From assembly GCF_000759715.1 (NCBI RefSeq), contig NZ_BBLU01000007.1:1-64000 (forward strand): a DNA stretch of 64,000 nt. Reading direction: 5' to 3'. Below, one piece after another: positions 23,888-32,611 of this stretch (the first letter of the stretch is position 1; each line of letters begins with the position of its first letter). The position numbers and the translations under genes were made by a program. The DNA is from Demequina mangrovi. GTDB taxonomy: Bacteria > Actinomycetota > Actinomycetes > Actinomycetales > Demequinaceae. Under the pieces are notes generated by a model, which searched no databases, had not been told where the DNA came from, and saw nothing but the letters and a program-made list of their open reading frames with translations.

Positions 23888-23986
23888 CGACTCCCAATGA
23901 CAGATGTGACGGATGTGGTCCCGTGTGACGGGTGGTCCCCACCTGTCACACGGCGTGACTCCTGACACATCCTTCATTGGGAGTCG
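23888..23986. terminator. 99-base nested palindrome between convergent genes
   Basis: The outer arms CGACTCCCAATGA (23888-23900) and TCATTGGGAGTCG (23974-23986) match perfectly over 13 bases. Inside, GGATGTG (23911-23917) pairs with CACATCC (23966-23972). The core CCGTGTGACGGGTGG pairs with CCACCTGTCACACGG with a single G-U. It could end both convergent transcripts. The size and nested form are unusual for a plain terminator. Confidence 0.75.
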
Positions 23987-23990
23987 ACCG

Positions 23991-25841
23991 TCAGCGGTCC
24001 TGCTTCGCGTCCTCCTCGGCCGTCGCCGCGAGCATCGCGTTGTAGGCCCGGAGCTCCGCGTCGTCGTCGCGCTCGGCCTGCCGGTCGCTGCGCTTGACCT
24101 CCTTGGCGTCCGCGCGCCGCCACGCGGTGATGATGCCGATCGCGAGCAGCACCACCGGCAGCTCGCCGATGCCCCACGCGACGCCGCCGCCGTACTGCTG
24201 GTCGGTGATCGCGTCCGGCCCCCACGTGCGCCCCATGAGCCCGAAGTACGTGGGAGCGAGCAGCACCGTCGACATCATGATCGCGACGCCGAAGAAGGCG
24301 TGGAAGGCCATGGTCGCGAACAGCAGCACGATGCGCATCGGGTAGGTCGGGCGCGTGGGGCCGGGGTCGACCCCGACCAGCGCGTTGACGAAGAGGTACC
24401 CCACCACCGTGAAGTGCAGGATCATCCACAGGTGCCCCGCGTGGTTGCGCAGCGCGAACTCGAACAGGGGCGAGTAGTAGAAGACGATGAGGAAGCCGGC
24501 GAAGCTCACGGCCGCGACCACCGGATGGGCCCAGAAGCGCATCCACCGCGACTCCACCACGGTGCGGATCCACTCGCGCGGACCCATCGATCCGTCCCTG
24601 CGCGCCGGGATCGCGCGCAGCGCGAGCGTGATCGGCGCGCCGAAGGTGAGCGGCACCGGCGCCACCATGACGAGCAGCATGTGCTCGAGCATGTGGCCGC
24701 TGAACGTCACCATCCCGTACACGGTGGGACCGCCCTGCGTGATCCACACCATGATCGCGATGCCGGCCAGCCAGCTCGCGGTGCGGTGCCACGGCCACGC
24801 GTCGCCCCGGCGGCGGAGGACCATGACCCCCCGGACGTACACGACCGCGAGCGCGACGAGCACGAAGGCGGCGATGATCTCGAGGCGCCACAGCCCGACC
24901 CAGGTCGCGAAGGACGGCGCGGGCGGCAGCTCGTAGCCCGTGAGCTGGTACGCGGGGCTGGGCTCCTCGAGCGCGACGATCGGCACGGGCGGCGCGGTCG
25001 ACGCGAGCACCGCGGCCACCCCCATGACCGCGACGAGCGCGCCGACGTCGACCATCATGAGGCGCCAGAAGCGCGCGGCCACCGCCGACTCGGAGAGGCG
25101 GGGCAGCGCGACGCGACGATGCAGCGCCGCGAGGCCGACGGCGACGCACATGAGCGCGGTCTTGAGCAGCAGCAGGCGGCCGTACTCCGAGGTCCACAGC
25201 TCGGTGGGCGCCGTGAGGCGGATCCAGCCGTTCGCGACGCCCGACACGATCACCGCGGCGGCGGCCCAGATCGCCAGGCGCGAGGCGCGGATCATCGCGT
25301 CCCTCGCGACGCCCGCGAGCGCTCCACGCAGGACGAGCATCGCGCCGATGACCCCGGTCCACACGGTCGCGCCCACGAGGTGGAGGAACATGGCGGAGGT
25401 CGCGAGGTGGTGGTCGGCGGCGCCGGCGGCATGACCGGTCTGCGCGAGCCAGCCGAGCGCCCACGCCACCGGGATCAGCGACCAGGCCGCGAGCGCGGGC
25501 GTGCGGACCAGGGTGCAGAGCACCGAGGCCACGAGGCCCGCGGCGAGCACCTGGAGGTACGCCGCGAGCAGGTCCACGGACATCGAGTAGCTCCACCACT
25601 CCTCGATGAAGCGCGACGCGTCGGGGAGCGTCCCGCGGATGCTCGCGTACGTCGCGAGGGAATGCGCGAAGGCGGCGACCACCCAGCCGATCGAGCCGAT
25701 CCGCGCGACGAGCGAGGCGCGCGCGACGGCGGCGTGGCCCGCCGGGAGCACGCCGGCGATCACGAGCAGCGCGCCGGCGGTCGCCGCGATCGAGAGGTCC
25801 CGCGCCGCGGCGCACAGCGTCACGAGCGCCTCGACCGTCAT
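23991..25841 (-). CDS. CopD-CtaG fusion membrane protein
   Basis: A 616-residue polytopic protein. The N-terminal half (about 1-330) is a CopD-like copper import/resistance domain. The C-terminal half is a CtaG (caa3-type) cytochrome c oxidase assembly domain, seen in the segments HRTASWLAGIAIMVW, FSGHMLEHMLLVM and LHFTVVGYLFVNALVG, with membrane histidines that could bind copper. It probably delivers copper to the oxidase. It ends in a charged cytoplasmic tail. A leaderless promoter (TACGCT, seven bases before ATG) drives it. The gene is convergent with the uridylyltransferase. Confidence 0.88.
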   Translation of the reverse strand: MTVEALVTLCAAARDLSIAATAGALLVIAGVLPAGHAAVARASLVARIGSIGWVVAAFAHSLATYASIRGTLPDASRFIEEWWSYSMSVDLLAAYLQVLAAGLVASVLCTLVRTPALAAWSLIPVAWALGWLAQTGHAAGAADHHLATSAMFLHLVGATVWTGVIGAMLVLRGALAGVARDAMIRASRLAIWAAAAVIVSGVANGWIRLTAPTELWTSEYGRLLLLKTALMCVAVGLAALHRRVALPRLSESAVAARFWRLMMVDVGALVAVMGVAAVLASTAPPVPIVALEEPSPAYQLTGYELPPAPSFATWVGLWRLEIIAAFVLVALAVVYVRGVMVLRRRGDAWPWHRTASWLAGIAIMVWITQGGPTVYGMVTFSGHMLEHMLLVMVAPVPLTFGAPITLALRAIPARRDGSMGPREWIRTVVESRWMRFWAHPVVAAVSFAGFLIVFYYSPLFEFALRNHAGHLWMILHFTVVGYLFVNALVGVDPGPTRPTYPMRIVLLFATMAFHAFFGVAIMMSTVLLAPTYFGLMGRTWGPDAITDQQYGGGVAWGIGELPVVLLAIGIITAWRRADAKEVKRSDRQAERDDDAELRAYNAMLAATAEEDAKQDR

Positions 25842-25854
25842 GCGGACAAGCGTA
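25842..25854 (-). promoter_or_regulatory. Leaderless promoter of the CopD-CtaG gene
   Basis: On the minus strand TACGCT (25849-25854) is followed by seven bases and then the ATG at 25841. There is no room for a ribosome binding site. Confidence 0.5.
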
Positions 25855-25892
25855 GAGCGGTCCGCCGCACGTGCCGCACGGGCGGCGTTCCG

Positions 25893-26480
25893 CTACATCG
25901 CCTCCTCGACGGCCTCGGCCACCTGGAGCACGGTCCAGGCGACGTAGCCGAGCGAGCCGAGCAGGGTCGCCAAGCCGAGCGCGATGCCCGTCGCGGCGGT
26001 GCGCGGGTTGGTCGCGAGGCCGCGCGCCGCGGCGTTCCACCCCCGGACGCCGCTGTAGACGGCTGCGGCTCCCATGCCGACGTAGAGCCAGAGCACCCCG
26101 CCGACGAGGAACATCAGCGACGTCGCGAGCGCGGCGGCCCCGCCGACGGCCACCGCGTAGTGCCCGTACCTGTTGCCCTCGTTGCTGAGCGTCCGCCCGC
26201 GCACGTCGTTCTGAGCCGCCGTGACGCCCGCATACGGGAGGTAGCGCTCGTCGGCCGACCCTCCGAGGAGCTCGCCCGACGCGGCGCCGGCGCCCCAGTG
26301 CGCGGACTCGCTGCGCTGATGCGCGGCGCCCCACGCGGGCGCCTCGGCCCGCGGGACCGTTCCCGCCCAGCGCTCCACGTCGGTCGGCTCGCGCGTCGCG
26401 GGCGTGGGCCACGCGTCGCCGCCCGGACCCGCGGACCGCGGGTCCTCGGGCTCGGGTAGAAAGGTCTCGCCGCCGGTCAT
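25893..26480 (-). CDS. Hypothetical protein with three C-terminal membrane segments
   Basis: A 195-residue protein I do not recognise. Residues 1-100 are hydrophilic, Pro/Glu/Gly-rich and probably disordered. Residues about 105-190 contain three hydrophobic segments (VAVGGAAALATSLMFLVGGV, LWLYVGMGAAAVYSGV and GIALGLATLLGSLGYVAW). The ATG at 26480 follows a G-rich Shine-Dalgarno sequence (GGGGGGTG); an earlier in-frame start is less well placed. The gap of 51 bases to the next minus-strand gene holds that gene's own promoter, so the two need not be cotranscribed. Confidence 0.65.
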   Translation of the reverse strand: MTGGETFLPEPEDPRSAGPGGDAWPTPATREPTDVERWAGTVPRAEAPAWGAAHQRSESAHWGAGAASGELLGGSADERYLPYAGVTAAQNDVRGRTLSNEGNRYGHYAVAVGGAAALATSLMFLVGGVLWLYVGMGAAAVYSGVRGWNAAARGLATNPRTAATGIALGLATLLGSLGYVAWTVLQVAEAVEEAM

Positions 26481-26549
26481 GACACCCCCCAGTGCTCGTG
26501 CGGCCACCCTAGCGGCGTCACGCGGCGCTGCACAGCCCCCGATCGGCCT

Positions 26550-27590
26550 TCATCCAGGCACGATGCCTCGCGGGGCATCGATCCACGCGCCGTGCGCATG
26601 GGCCGTCGCGACGGGCGCGACGTCGCGCGGGCGCAGGCCGATCCGCACGTCGGCGTTCCCACCGAGGGCGGGCTCGAACGCGACGCGCACGAGCGGACGC
26701 CGGGCGGCGACCTCCTCCACCGCGGCGTCGAACGCGTCGAGCGCGTCGTCGTCGAGCTGGTAGAGCGCGATCGAGTGCCACAGGACGATGGGGCCGTCGG
26801 GCAGCTCCTCGGCGACGCGCGGCAGCGTCGCAGCCGCATCGCCCGCGACCATGCGCACCTCGAGGGAGCGCCGCAGCGCGACCGCGTCGCGCAGGCGCGC
26901 ACGTCGGTCCTGGTGCTCCGGCCACACGAGCGCCTCGAGCCACGCGACCGCGTCCGGATCGTCCACGTCGACGGGTGCGAGGTCGAGCCCGGTACGGGTG
27001 GCGAACCGGGGCACGCGGGACGGCACCGCGAGTCCGCCCCGCAGGTCCGCGGCCACCTCGATCGGCCCCTCGCCGAGCCGGGTGGCGCCGTAGCGGTACG
27101 CGAGGGCGTCGAGGCCGAGCAGGAGTCCGGCGGCCGCGCCCGCCTCGATCGCGTGGACCGGCCCGTCCCAGCCCTCGCGCCGGATCGCCTCCGCGATCGC
27201 GGGCATGAGCACCGCGCATCGGCGCATCTCGTTGGTCTGCGTCCGGTGCGTGCGGCCGATCTCCTCGAGCCGCTCCTCGTGCGCGAGCACGAAGCCGCGG
27301 AAGGCCTCGTACGCCTCTTGGTCGGGGGCGCGCGGCGCGGAGACGCGGCTCCCGTACCAGGCCCCGAGCGCATCGTCCGCTGTCACCGTCATCTGCACCG
27401 CTGCGAACAGGATGTTGAGGGGCGGCGAGCCGGGCACCCTGGCGAGCACCCGGAGCATGTCGGGGTCGTCCGCGAGGCGCGTCGCGAGGAGCGCGTAGAG
27501 CGGCGAGTCCGCGGCATGCGGGATCCACGCGCGCACGTCCCTCGCGAGGCGCTCAAGATCGCCGTCATGGTCGACCAGCCACCGCTTCAC
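26550..27590 (-). CDS. DUF2332 family protein
   Basis: A 346-residue cytoplasmic protein matching DUF2332 in size and motifs: SPLYALLATRLADDPDML near the N-terminus, QTNEMRRCAVLMP, LIEAGAAAGL-like IEAGAAAGLLLG, VLWHSIALYQ and a C-terminal FEPALGGNADV. The family has no assigned function. The IEAGAAAGL segment and overall layout recall SAM-dependent methyltransferase folds, but this is only suggestive. The GTG at 27590 is chosen for the GAGGGAG sequence just upstream; another GTG lies six bases earlier. It is divergent from the YfhO-like gene across 180 bases. Confidence 0.75.
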   Translation of the reverse strand: MKRWLVDHDGDLERLARDVRAWIPHAADSPLYALLATRLADDPDMLRVLARVPGSPPLNILFAAVQMTVTADDALGAWYGSRVSAPRAPDQEAYEAFRGFVLAHEERLEEIGRTHRTQTNEMRRCAVLMPAIAEAIRREGWDGPVHAIEAGAAAGLLLGLDALAYRYGATRLGEGPIEVAADLRGGLAVPSRVPRFATRTGLDLAPVDVDDPDAVAWLEALVWPEHQDRRARLRDAVALRRSLEVRMVAGDAAATLPRVAEELPDGPIVLWHSIALYQLDDDALDAFDAAVEEVAARRPLVRVAFEPALGGNADVRIGLRPRDVAPVATAHAHGAWIDAPRGIVPG

Positions 27591-27758
27591 AAACACTCCC
27601 TCACCTTGGCTCGCACTTTGCCGTCTCTTTAACTGTGCGACGGTAGCACGCCCGGGTCGTCGCGCATCGGGGAGACGGGTGGCGCCGACGTGGGCCGAAC
27701 GCACGCACCCCGTGTGGCGCGCGCTCACGGGCGTCGGCCCGCTCGAGAGGGGTGTTGA

Positions 27759-27770
27759 TAACATCCCGCC
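27759..27770 (+). promoter_or_regulatory. Leaderless promoter of the YfhO-like/GtrB/GtrA operon
   Basis: TAACAT (27759-27764) is followed by six bases and the GTG at 27771, with no Shine-Dalgarno sequence. The rest of the 180-base divergent region, back to the DUF2332 start, shows no other clear element. Confidence 0.5.
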
Positions 27771-30056
27771 GTGCCATATCAACCGGAGGCGGCCGCACCC
27801 GCGCCGCAGGATGCCCGCATTCCGCGCGACCATCAGGGGATTCGCATGATCCTCCGAGGCGATCACCTGCTCGGCGCGATCGCCGTCGGCGGCGCGGTCG
27901 TCGCTCTCATGCTCCTGCTCCGCGGCCCCGGCGCCTTCGCGACGGATGACGCCGTCAACGAGTTCCTCCCGTACCTGCACGACATCGGCCGAATCTGGGC
28001 CGGAGGCGGCATCCCGGTGCTGTCGGCGGAGTCCTTCTCCGGCGGCAACTACCTCATCGACTTCCATCGGACGCCGTACCACCCGCTCACCATCGGCCTG
28101 TCGTTGCTGATGTACTGGTCCGGCAGCCTCACCCTGACGTCGGCGCTCTTCGCCTTCGTCGTCGTGAGCGCGACGGCCTACGGCGCCTACGGCGCCGCAC
28201 GGATCCTCGGCATCGGCAAGGTCCTCGCGCACGGCGTCGCGATCGCTGCGGCGACCTCCCCGGTCATGCTCGACGTCTACACGGTGGCGTGGTGGAACGG
28301 CGCGCTCGCCACCGCGACGCTCACCTTCGTCGTCTGGGCCGCGCTCGCGGTGGTGAGACGGCCCTCCCGCCGCAACGTCGCAGGGTTCTTCGTCGCCAGC
28401 GTGCTCCTGTTCTACTCGGGCTGGCCGATCGCTCTCGCGCAATACGCGCTCATCGGGCTCGTGGTGCTCGCATCGCTGTGGCAGGCCCGTCCGTTCGGCT
28501 TCGACGTCCCGCGAAACGAGCGAGGAGCTCGCGTCGTCGCGCTCGTCGGCTCGGCTGTCGCGGCCGCGCTCGTCGCCGTGCCCCAGGTGAGCGAGTACCT
28601 CGCGAACAGCGAGGTGCTCGCCCGCACCTCGACATTGTCGAACGCCTCGAACAAGGGCGTCGTCACGTTCCTCCAGCTCGCAGGGGTTGCGCACCCGACC
28701 AGCGGCGACTTCTGGCTGTCGCTCGGGGGCACGTACCGGTACTGGGCGCTGCCCGTCGGCTTCGTCTCAGTGCTCGTGGTCCTCGCCGTCGCCTCGCCCA
28801 CGCGCTGGCGCGACCTGCGCGGCTCGGCTGCGCCGATGCTCGGCGTGACGGCCCTGGCGCTGGCCCTGCTCACCCAGCTGCCGGAGCGGTTCGGACCGCT
28901 CCTCTACCCGTTCCGCAGCATCACCGCCGTCGGGTTCTTCGTCGCGCTCCTGGCGGCGACCGTCCTCTCGCGGAGCGCCGGGCCCTGGGCGACGCGGCGC
29001 GTCCTCGCGGTAGCCGCCGGCTACACGGTGCTCGCGGGGGTCTATCTGTTCAGGATCCCCTCACCGCTCGGCGACGATCGGATGCAGGCGGCAGCGACGG
29101 CGGCCGCCACGCTGACGGCTGTCGGCCTGCTCGCGCTCGCCTCGCGACCCAGGCTCCGCGCGCTCGCCTACCTCGGTGCGGCGGTGATCGGGCCGCTCTA
29201 CGTGCTCACCGTGGTGTCGCCGCTGTACGGGCCGAAGACCCCCGAGGTCGCCGCCGCCTTCGAGAGCGCCGCCTACGCCACGGTGCCTCGCGCCGACGAG
29301 GGCTTCATCGCGCAGGTCGGCGCCGGCGAGAACGATGCGTGGCCAGCGTACTTCTCCTCCCGCTACCTCATCGGGGGCAGCGCGGTCTTCAACGGCTACG
29401 ACCCCGTGGCCCAGGCCACCTACCGCGACGCGATGTCCTCAGCCGGCCCCAAGGGCACGGTCAAGCCCGCGGCCGCCGCGTATCTCGCCCAGCCGGGAGA
29501 AGCCGGGGGCTCCTGCCGGATCGACGACCTCGGTATCGCCGCGCTCACCGCGGTCGAGCCCCTCGACAAGGCCACTGAGGCGGCGCTGGAGTCCTGCGGC
29601 TACACGCGCGACGCGATCGGCTCGACGGCGCTCTACACGGCGGGCGCACCCGTCGCCCCCGCGGGCGCACCGACCACGTGGGACGACGGCCTCACGATCG
29701 ACGTGGTGGAGCGGACGGACCGCCGCGTGGTCGCGACCGTCGAGAATGCGGACGGCGCGCCCGCGCGGCTGAACTTCTCCCGCATGTGGTGGCCGGGCTA
29801 CCACGCCGAGCTCGACGGGGAACCGGTCGAGGTGGTCGCCGCCGACGGCTTCGCGGTCCAGGTCGTCGTGCCGGCGGGCGCCGCCGGCGAGCTCACGCTC
29901 GAGTACTCGCCTCGCAGCTGGGGCTGGTCCATCCCGGTAGGCCTCGCGGGGCTCGCCGCGGCGTGTGCGGTCATCGTCCTCGCCGGCAGGCCGCGCGAGC
30001 TGCGCCCGCGCCTCGGCACGTCCCCCGCACCGTCCGCCCAGGAGCCTTCCTCATGA
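27771..30056 (+). CDS. Large polytopic membrane protein, YfhO/GT-C-like
   Basis: A 761-residue protein with about 12-13 membrane segments. An early acidic loop (ATDDAVNEFLPYLHDI, about residues 60-75) resembles the catalytic loop of GT-C glycosyltransferases, which use lipid-linked sugars outside the membrane. The C-terminal beta-rich region (RMWWPGYHAELDGEPVEV, then LEYSPRSWGW) resembles the end of YfhO proteins. The next two genes encode GtrB- and GtrA-like proteins, which make and flip a polyprenyl-phosphate sugar. This gene probably encodes the transferase that uses it. The target, lipoteichoic acid, wall polymer or protein, is unknown. It overlaps gtrB by four bases. Confidence 0.75.
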   Translation: MPYQPEAAAPAPQDARIPRDHQGIRMILRGDHLLGAIAVGGAVVALMLLLRGPGAFATDDAVNEFLPYLHDIGRIWAGGGIPVLSAESFSGGNYLIDFHRTPYHPLTIGLSLLMYWSGSLTLTSALFAFVVVSATAYGAYGAARILGIGKVLAHGVAIAAATSPVMLDVYTVAWWNGALATATLTFVVWAALAVVRRPSRRNVAGFFVASVLLFYSGWPIALAQYALIGLVVLASLWQARPFGFDVPRNERGARVVALVGSAVAAALVAVPQVSEYLANSEVLARTSTLSNASNKGVVTFLQLAGVAHPTSGDFWLSLGGTYRYWALPVGFVSVLVVLAVASPTRWRDLRGSAAPMLGVTALALALLTQLPERFGPLLYPFRSITAVGFFVALLAATVLSRSAGPWATRRVLAVAAGYTVLAGVYLFRIPSPLGDDRMQAAATAAATLTAVGLLALASRPRLRALAYLGAAVIGPLYVLTVVSPLYGPKTPEVAAAFESAAYATVPRADEGFIAQVGAGENDAWPAYFSSRYLIGGSAVFNGYDPVAQATYRDAMSSAGPKGTVKPAAAAYLAQPGEAGGSCRIDDLGIAALTAVEPLDKATEAALESCGYTRDAIGSTALYTAGAPVAPAGAPTTWDDGLTIDVVERTDRRVVATVENADGAPARLNFSRMWWPGYHAELDGEPVEVVAADGFAVQVVVPAGAAGELTLEYSPRSWGWSIPVGLAGLAAACAVIVLAGRPRELRPRLGTSPAPSAQEPSS

Positions 30057-31057
30057 CCGCCTCCCGCAAGCTGCTCAGCATCCTCATCCCTGCCTACAAC
30101 GAGCAGGAGGTCCTCGGGGCCCTGCGCACGCGCCTCGAGTCCACCGCGGCCGAGCTCCCCGAGCTCGACTTCGAGTTCGTCTTCATCGACGACGGCAGCA
30201 AGGACGGCACGGCCGAGACGGTACGCGGCTTCTGCGACGAGGATCCCCGGTACGTGCTGGTCGAGCTCTCGCGCAACTTCGGCAAGGAGCCCGCGCTGGC
30301 CGCCGGCTTCGACGCCGTCCGCGGCGACGCGACCGTGGTGATCGACGCGGACCTTCAGGACCCGCCCGAGCTCATCCCCGAGATGGTCCGCCTGTGGGAG
30401 CTCGGCTACGACGACGTCTACGCCCGACGGACCTCACGCGCCGGGGAGAGCTGGGTCAAGCGCGCGACGTCACGGCTCTACTACCGCATGCTCGAGCGCG
30501 TCGCGCGCGTCGAGATCCAGAAGGATGTGGGCGACTTCCGCCTCCTCGACCGCCGCTGCATCGACGCGCTGCGGGAGATCACGGAGTCCCAGCGCAACAC
30601 CAAGGGGCTCTTCTCCTGGATCGGGTACCGCAAGGTCGAGATCGAGTACGAGCGCGACGCGCGCGCGGCGGGGACCACCAAGTGGAACTACCCGCGGCTG
30701 CTCAACCTCGCGCTCGAGGGTCTGACGTCGTTCACGACCGCGCCGCTGCGCATCGCGTCTCTGCTCGGCACGGTGGTCTCGGCCGCCGCCTTCGTCTACC
30801 TCGCGGTGATCGTCGGGAGGACGCTGTTCAGCGACTACCACCTCGCGGGCTATCCGTCGACGATGGCGGTGATCCTCTTCCTCGGCGGAACCCAGCTGCT
30901 CGCCCTCGGCGTGGTCGGCGAGTACCTCGCGCGCGTGTTCGTCGAGGTGAAGCAGCGCCCGGTGTACCTGGTGAGGCGGGTCACCGGACGCTCGATCGAA
31001 GCGGCGGCCATGCCCCACGAGCACGGGAGGGACCAGGGTGCCGACGTCGTCGAGTAG
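30053..31057 (+). CDS. GtrB/DPM1-like polyprenyl-phosphate glycosyltransferase
   Basis: A 334-residue GT2 enzyme. The cytosolic GT-A domain has LIPAYNEQEVL at the start, FIDDGSKDGT, LSRNFGKEPALAAG, the metal-binding DADLQDPPE and the late KWNYPRLLNLALEG. Two C-terminal membrane helices follow (about residues 240-260 and 270-295). The family moves a sugar from UDP/GDP to polyprenyl phosphate. ATG start overlaps the upstream stop. Its 3-prime end overlaps the GtrA gene by 20 bases. Confidence 0.92.
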   Translation: MTASRKLLSILIPAYNEQEVLGALRTRLESTAAELPELDFEFVFIDDGSKDGTAETVRGFCDEDPRYVLVELSRNFGKEPALAAGFDAVRGDATVVIDADLQDPPELIPEMVRLWELGYDDVYARRTSRAGESWVKRATSRLYYRMLERVARVEIQKDVGDFRLLDRRCIDALREITESQRNTKGLFSWIGYRKVEIEYERDARAAGTTKWNYPRLLNLALEGLTSFTTAPLRIASLLGTVVSAAAFVYLAVIVGRTLFSDYHLAGYPSTMAVILFLGGTQLLALGVVGEYLARVFVEVKQRPVYLVRRVTGRSIEAAAMPHEHGRDQGADVVE

Positions 31058-31457
31058 GCGGGGCGCACGCTTCGTCCTCGTCGGGCTGGCGAACACCGCG
31101 ATCGACTTCGGCGTGCTCGTGGCGCTCAGCGCCGTCGGCGCGGCGCCGGTCGCGGCGAACCTCGCGTCCACGTCTGCAGCGCTCGCCTTCAGCTTCGCGG
31201 CGAACCGGAGGTTCACCTTCCGGGCCTCGGGCGACCCCGTGCGCCAGCTGGTGCTCTTCCTGGCGGTGACGCTCACGGGGCTGTGGGTGATCCAGTCGGC
31301 TCTCATCCACGCGATCGGGTCGGCTCTCGCGGGCTCGGGCCTGCCCGAGCTCCTCGTGCTCACCGGAGCCAAGGGGGTCGCGACCGTCGCCTCGCTCGTG
31401 TGGAACTACGTCCTCTACGCGCGGATCGTGTTCCGCGAGGCGCCGCAGCAGAGCTGA
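31038..31457 (+). CDS. GtrA-like flippase family protein
   Basis: A 139-residue, four-helix membrane protein of the GtrA family. It begins near ARFVLVGLANTAIDFGVLV and has the family motif FAANRRFTFR after helix two. Such proteins are thought to help flip polyprenyl-phosphate sugars across the membrane, which fits the GtrB gene that it overlaps by 20 bases. GTG start. It is convergent with the acyltransferase gene after 69 bases. Confidence 0.88.
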   Translation: MPTSSSRRGARFVLVGLANTAIDFGVLVALSAVGAAPVAANLASTSAALAFSFAANRRFTFRASGDPVRQLVLFLAVTLTGLWVIQSALIHAIGSALAGSGLPELLVLTGAKGVATVASLVWNYVLYARIVFREAPQQS

Positions 31458-31526
31458 GCCCCATCCACGCAGCGGACGCGCCACGGCGATCGCCGCTCGG
31501 CGAGACCGGGTCTCGGCGCGCGGCCG

Positions 31527-32531
31527 TCAGGCCATCGGCGAGGCGGCGAGGCTCGCCTGGCGCGTCTCGATCGCGCTCCGCATCCGCTTCCACGCCCCGA
31601 GCGCCAGCAACGACGCGAGGAAGATGAGCCCCGTCACCACGATCGAGCGGGAGAGCACGTCGCGCCAGCTCTCGGACCACGGCACCACCGTGCCCTGCGT
31701 CACGAGGGGGTGGAGCAGGTAGATCCACAACGAGTACTGACCGATGCTCACCAGCGAGGGGCCCACCGCGGGGAGAGGCTTCGCGAGCAGCGTGATCGCC
31801 GGCGGGATCAGGGACACGACACCGAGCGTGAGCACCAGGCGCGAGAGGTCGGCGGGCAGCCCCACGCCCGCGAAGATCGCGATGCGCAGCGCCAGACCGA
31901 TGCCCGTGGCGGCGAGCGCCCAGCGCATCGGCAACGCACGCGCCCATCCGTTGCGGACCATGAGCCCGTAGGCGAAATAGACGAAGAAGATCAGGTAGCG
32001 CTTGTTGAACGGCAGCGGCCCGACGAGCGCCTGGAGCACCGGGGTGCCGACGTAGGCGATCACACCCGCCGCGCCCACCCATAGCCACGGACGGGACGTC
32101 CGCACCAGGAACCATGCCGCGACCAGGCCGAGCATGAGCGCGGGCACGTACCAGAGGTGGAACGCCGGCTGCAGGAACAGCGCATCGATCACGTCACGCG
32201 GCCGCCACGATGCGTCCGGCGTGCGGAGCACACGGTTGAGGATCGAGACGACGAGCCAGGCGAGCAGCATGCGCCACCAGTAGTGCTGGAGCAGCCCGCC
32301 CAGCGAGCGCCGCCGGAGGCTCGCCTCGTTGACCAGGTAGCCGGACAGGAACATGAAGGCCGGCATGTGGAAGCTGTAGATCAGGTAGCGGAGCAGGTCC
32401 GACTCGACCGGGACCATGTACACGTGCCCGAAGACCACGAGGACGAGCAGCAGGGCCTTGACCTGGTCGGGACCCACGCTGCGCGCGCGCGTCGCCGCTG
32501 GCGCGGCTGTTTGTCCGATCTGTCCCTGCAT
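31527..32531 (-). CDS. Acyltransferase-3 family membrane protein
   Basis: A 334-residue polytopic protein of the acyltransferase-3 family (about ten helices). It has the family opening VKALLLVLVVFGHVYMV with the conserved His, then SFHMPAFMFLSGYL and the late YSLWIYLLHPLV. Members add O-acetyl or succinyl groups to surface polysaccharides and lipids. The ATG at 32531 is placed by a leaderless-type promoter, TAACCT seven bases before it; a longer open frame upstream has no support. Confidence 0.9.
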   Translation of the reverse strand: MQGQIGQTAAPAATRARSVGPDQVKALLLVLVVFGHVYMVPVESDLLRYLIYSFHMPAFMFLSGYLVNEASLRRRSLGGLLQHYWWRMLLAWLVVSILNRVLRTPDASWRPRDVIDALFLQPAFHLWYVPALMLGLVAAWFLVRTSRPWLWVGAAGVIAYVGTPVLQALVGPLPFNKRYLIFFVYFAYGLMVRNGWARALPMRWALAATGIGLALRIAIFAGVGLPADLSRLVLTLGVVSLIPPAITLLAKPLPAVGPSLVSIGQYSLWIYLLHPLVTQGTVVPWSESWRDVLSRSIVVTGLIFLASLLALGAWKRMRSAIETRQASLAASPMA

Positions 32532-32544
32532 GTGGGGAAGGTTA
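32532..32544 (-). promoter_or_regulatory. Leaderless promoter of the acyltransferase gene
   Basis: On the minus strand TAACCT (32539-32544), seven bases, then ATG at 32531. No ribosome binding site fits in between. Confidence 0.5.
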
Positions 32545-32611
32545 GCAACGGCCGAAGCGCCTCCCGTGCACCTGAGCGGTACCAGGGATGTCGGCGTGTT
32601 GCGCGGCGGAC

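Noticed and set aside
31458..31526. Short dyad CGAGACC/GGTCTCG between convergent genes
   Set aside because: The arms are separated by only one base, leaving a weak hairpin. It is not a convincing terminator.
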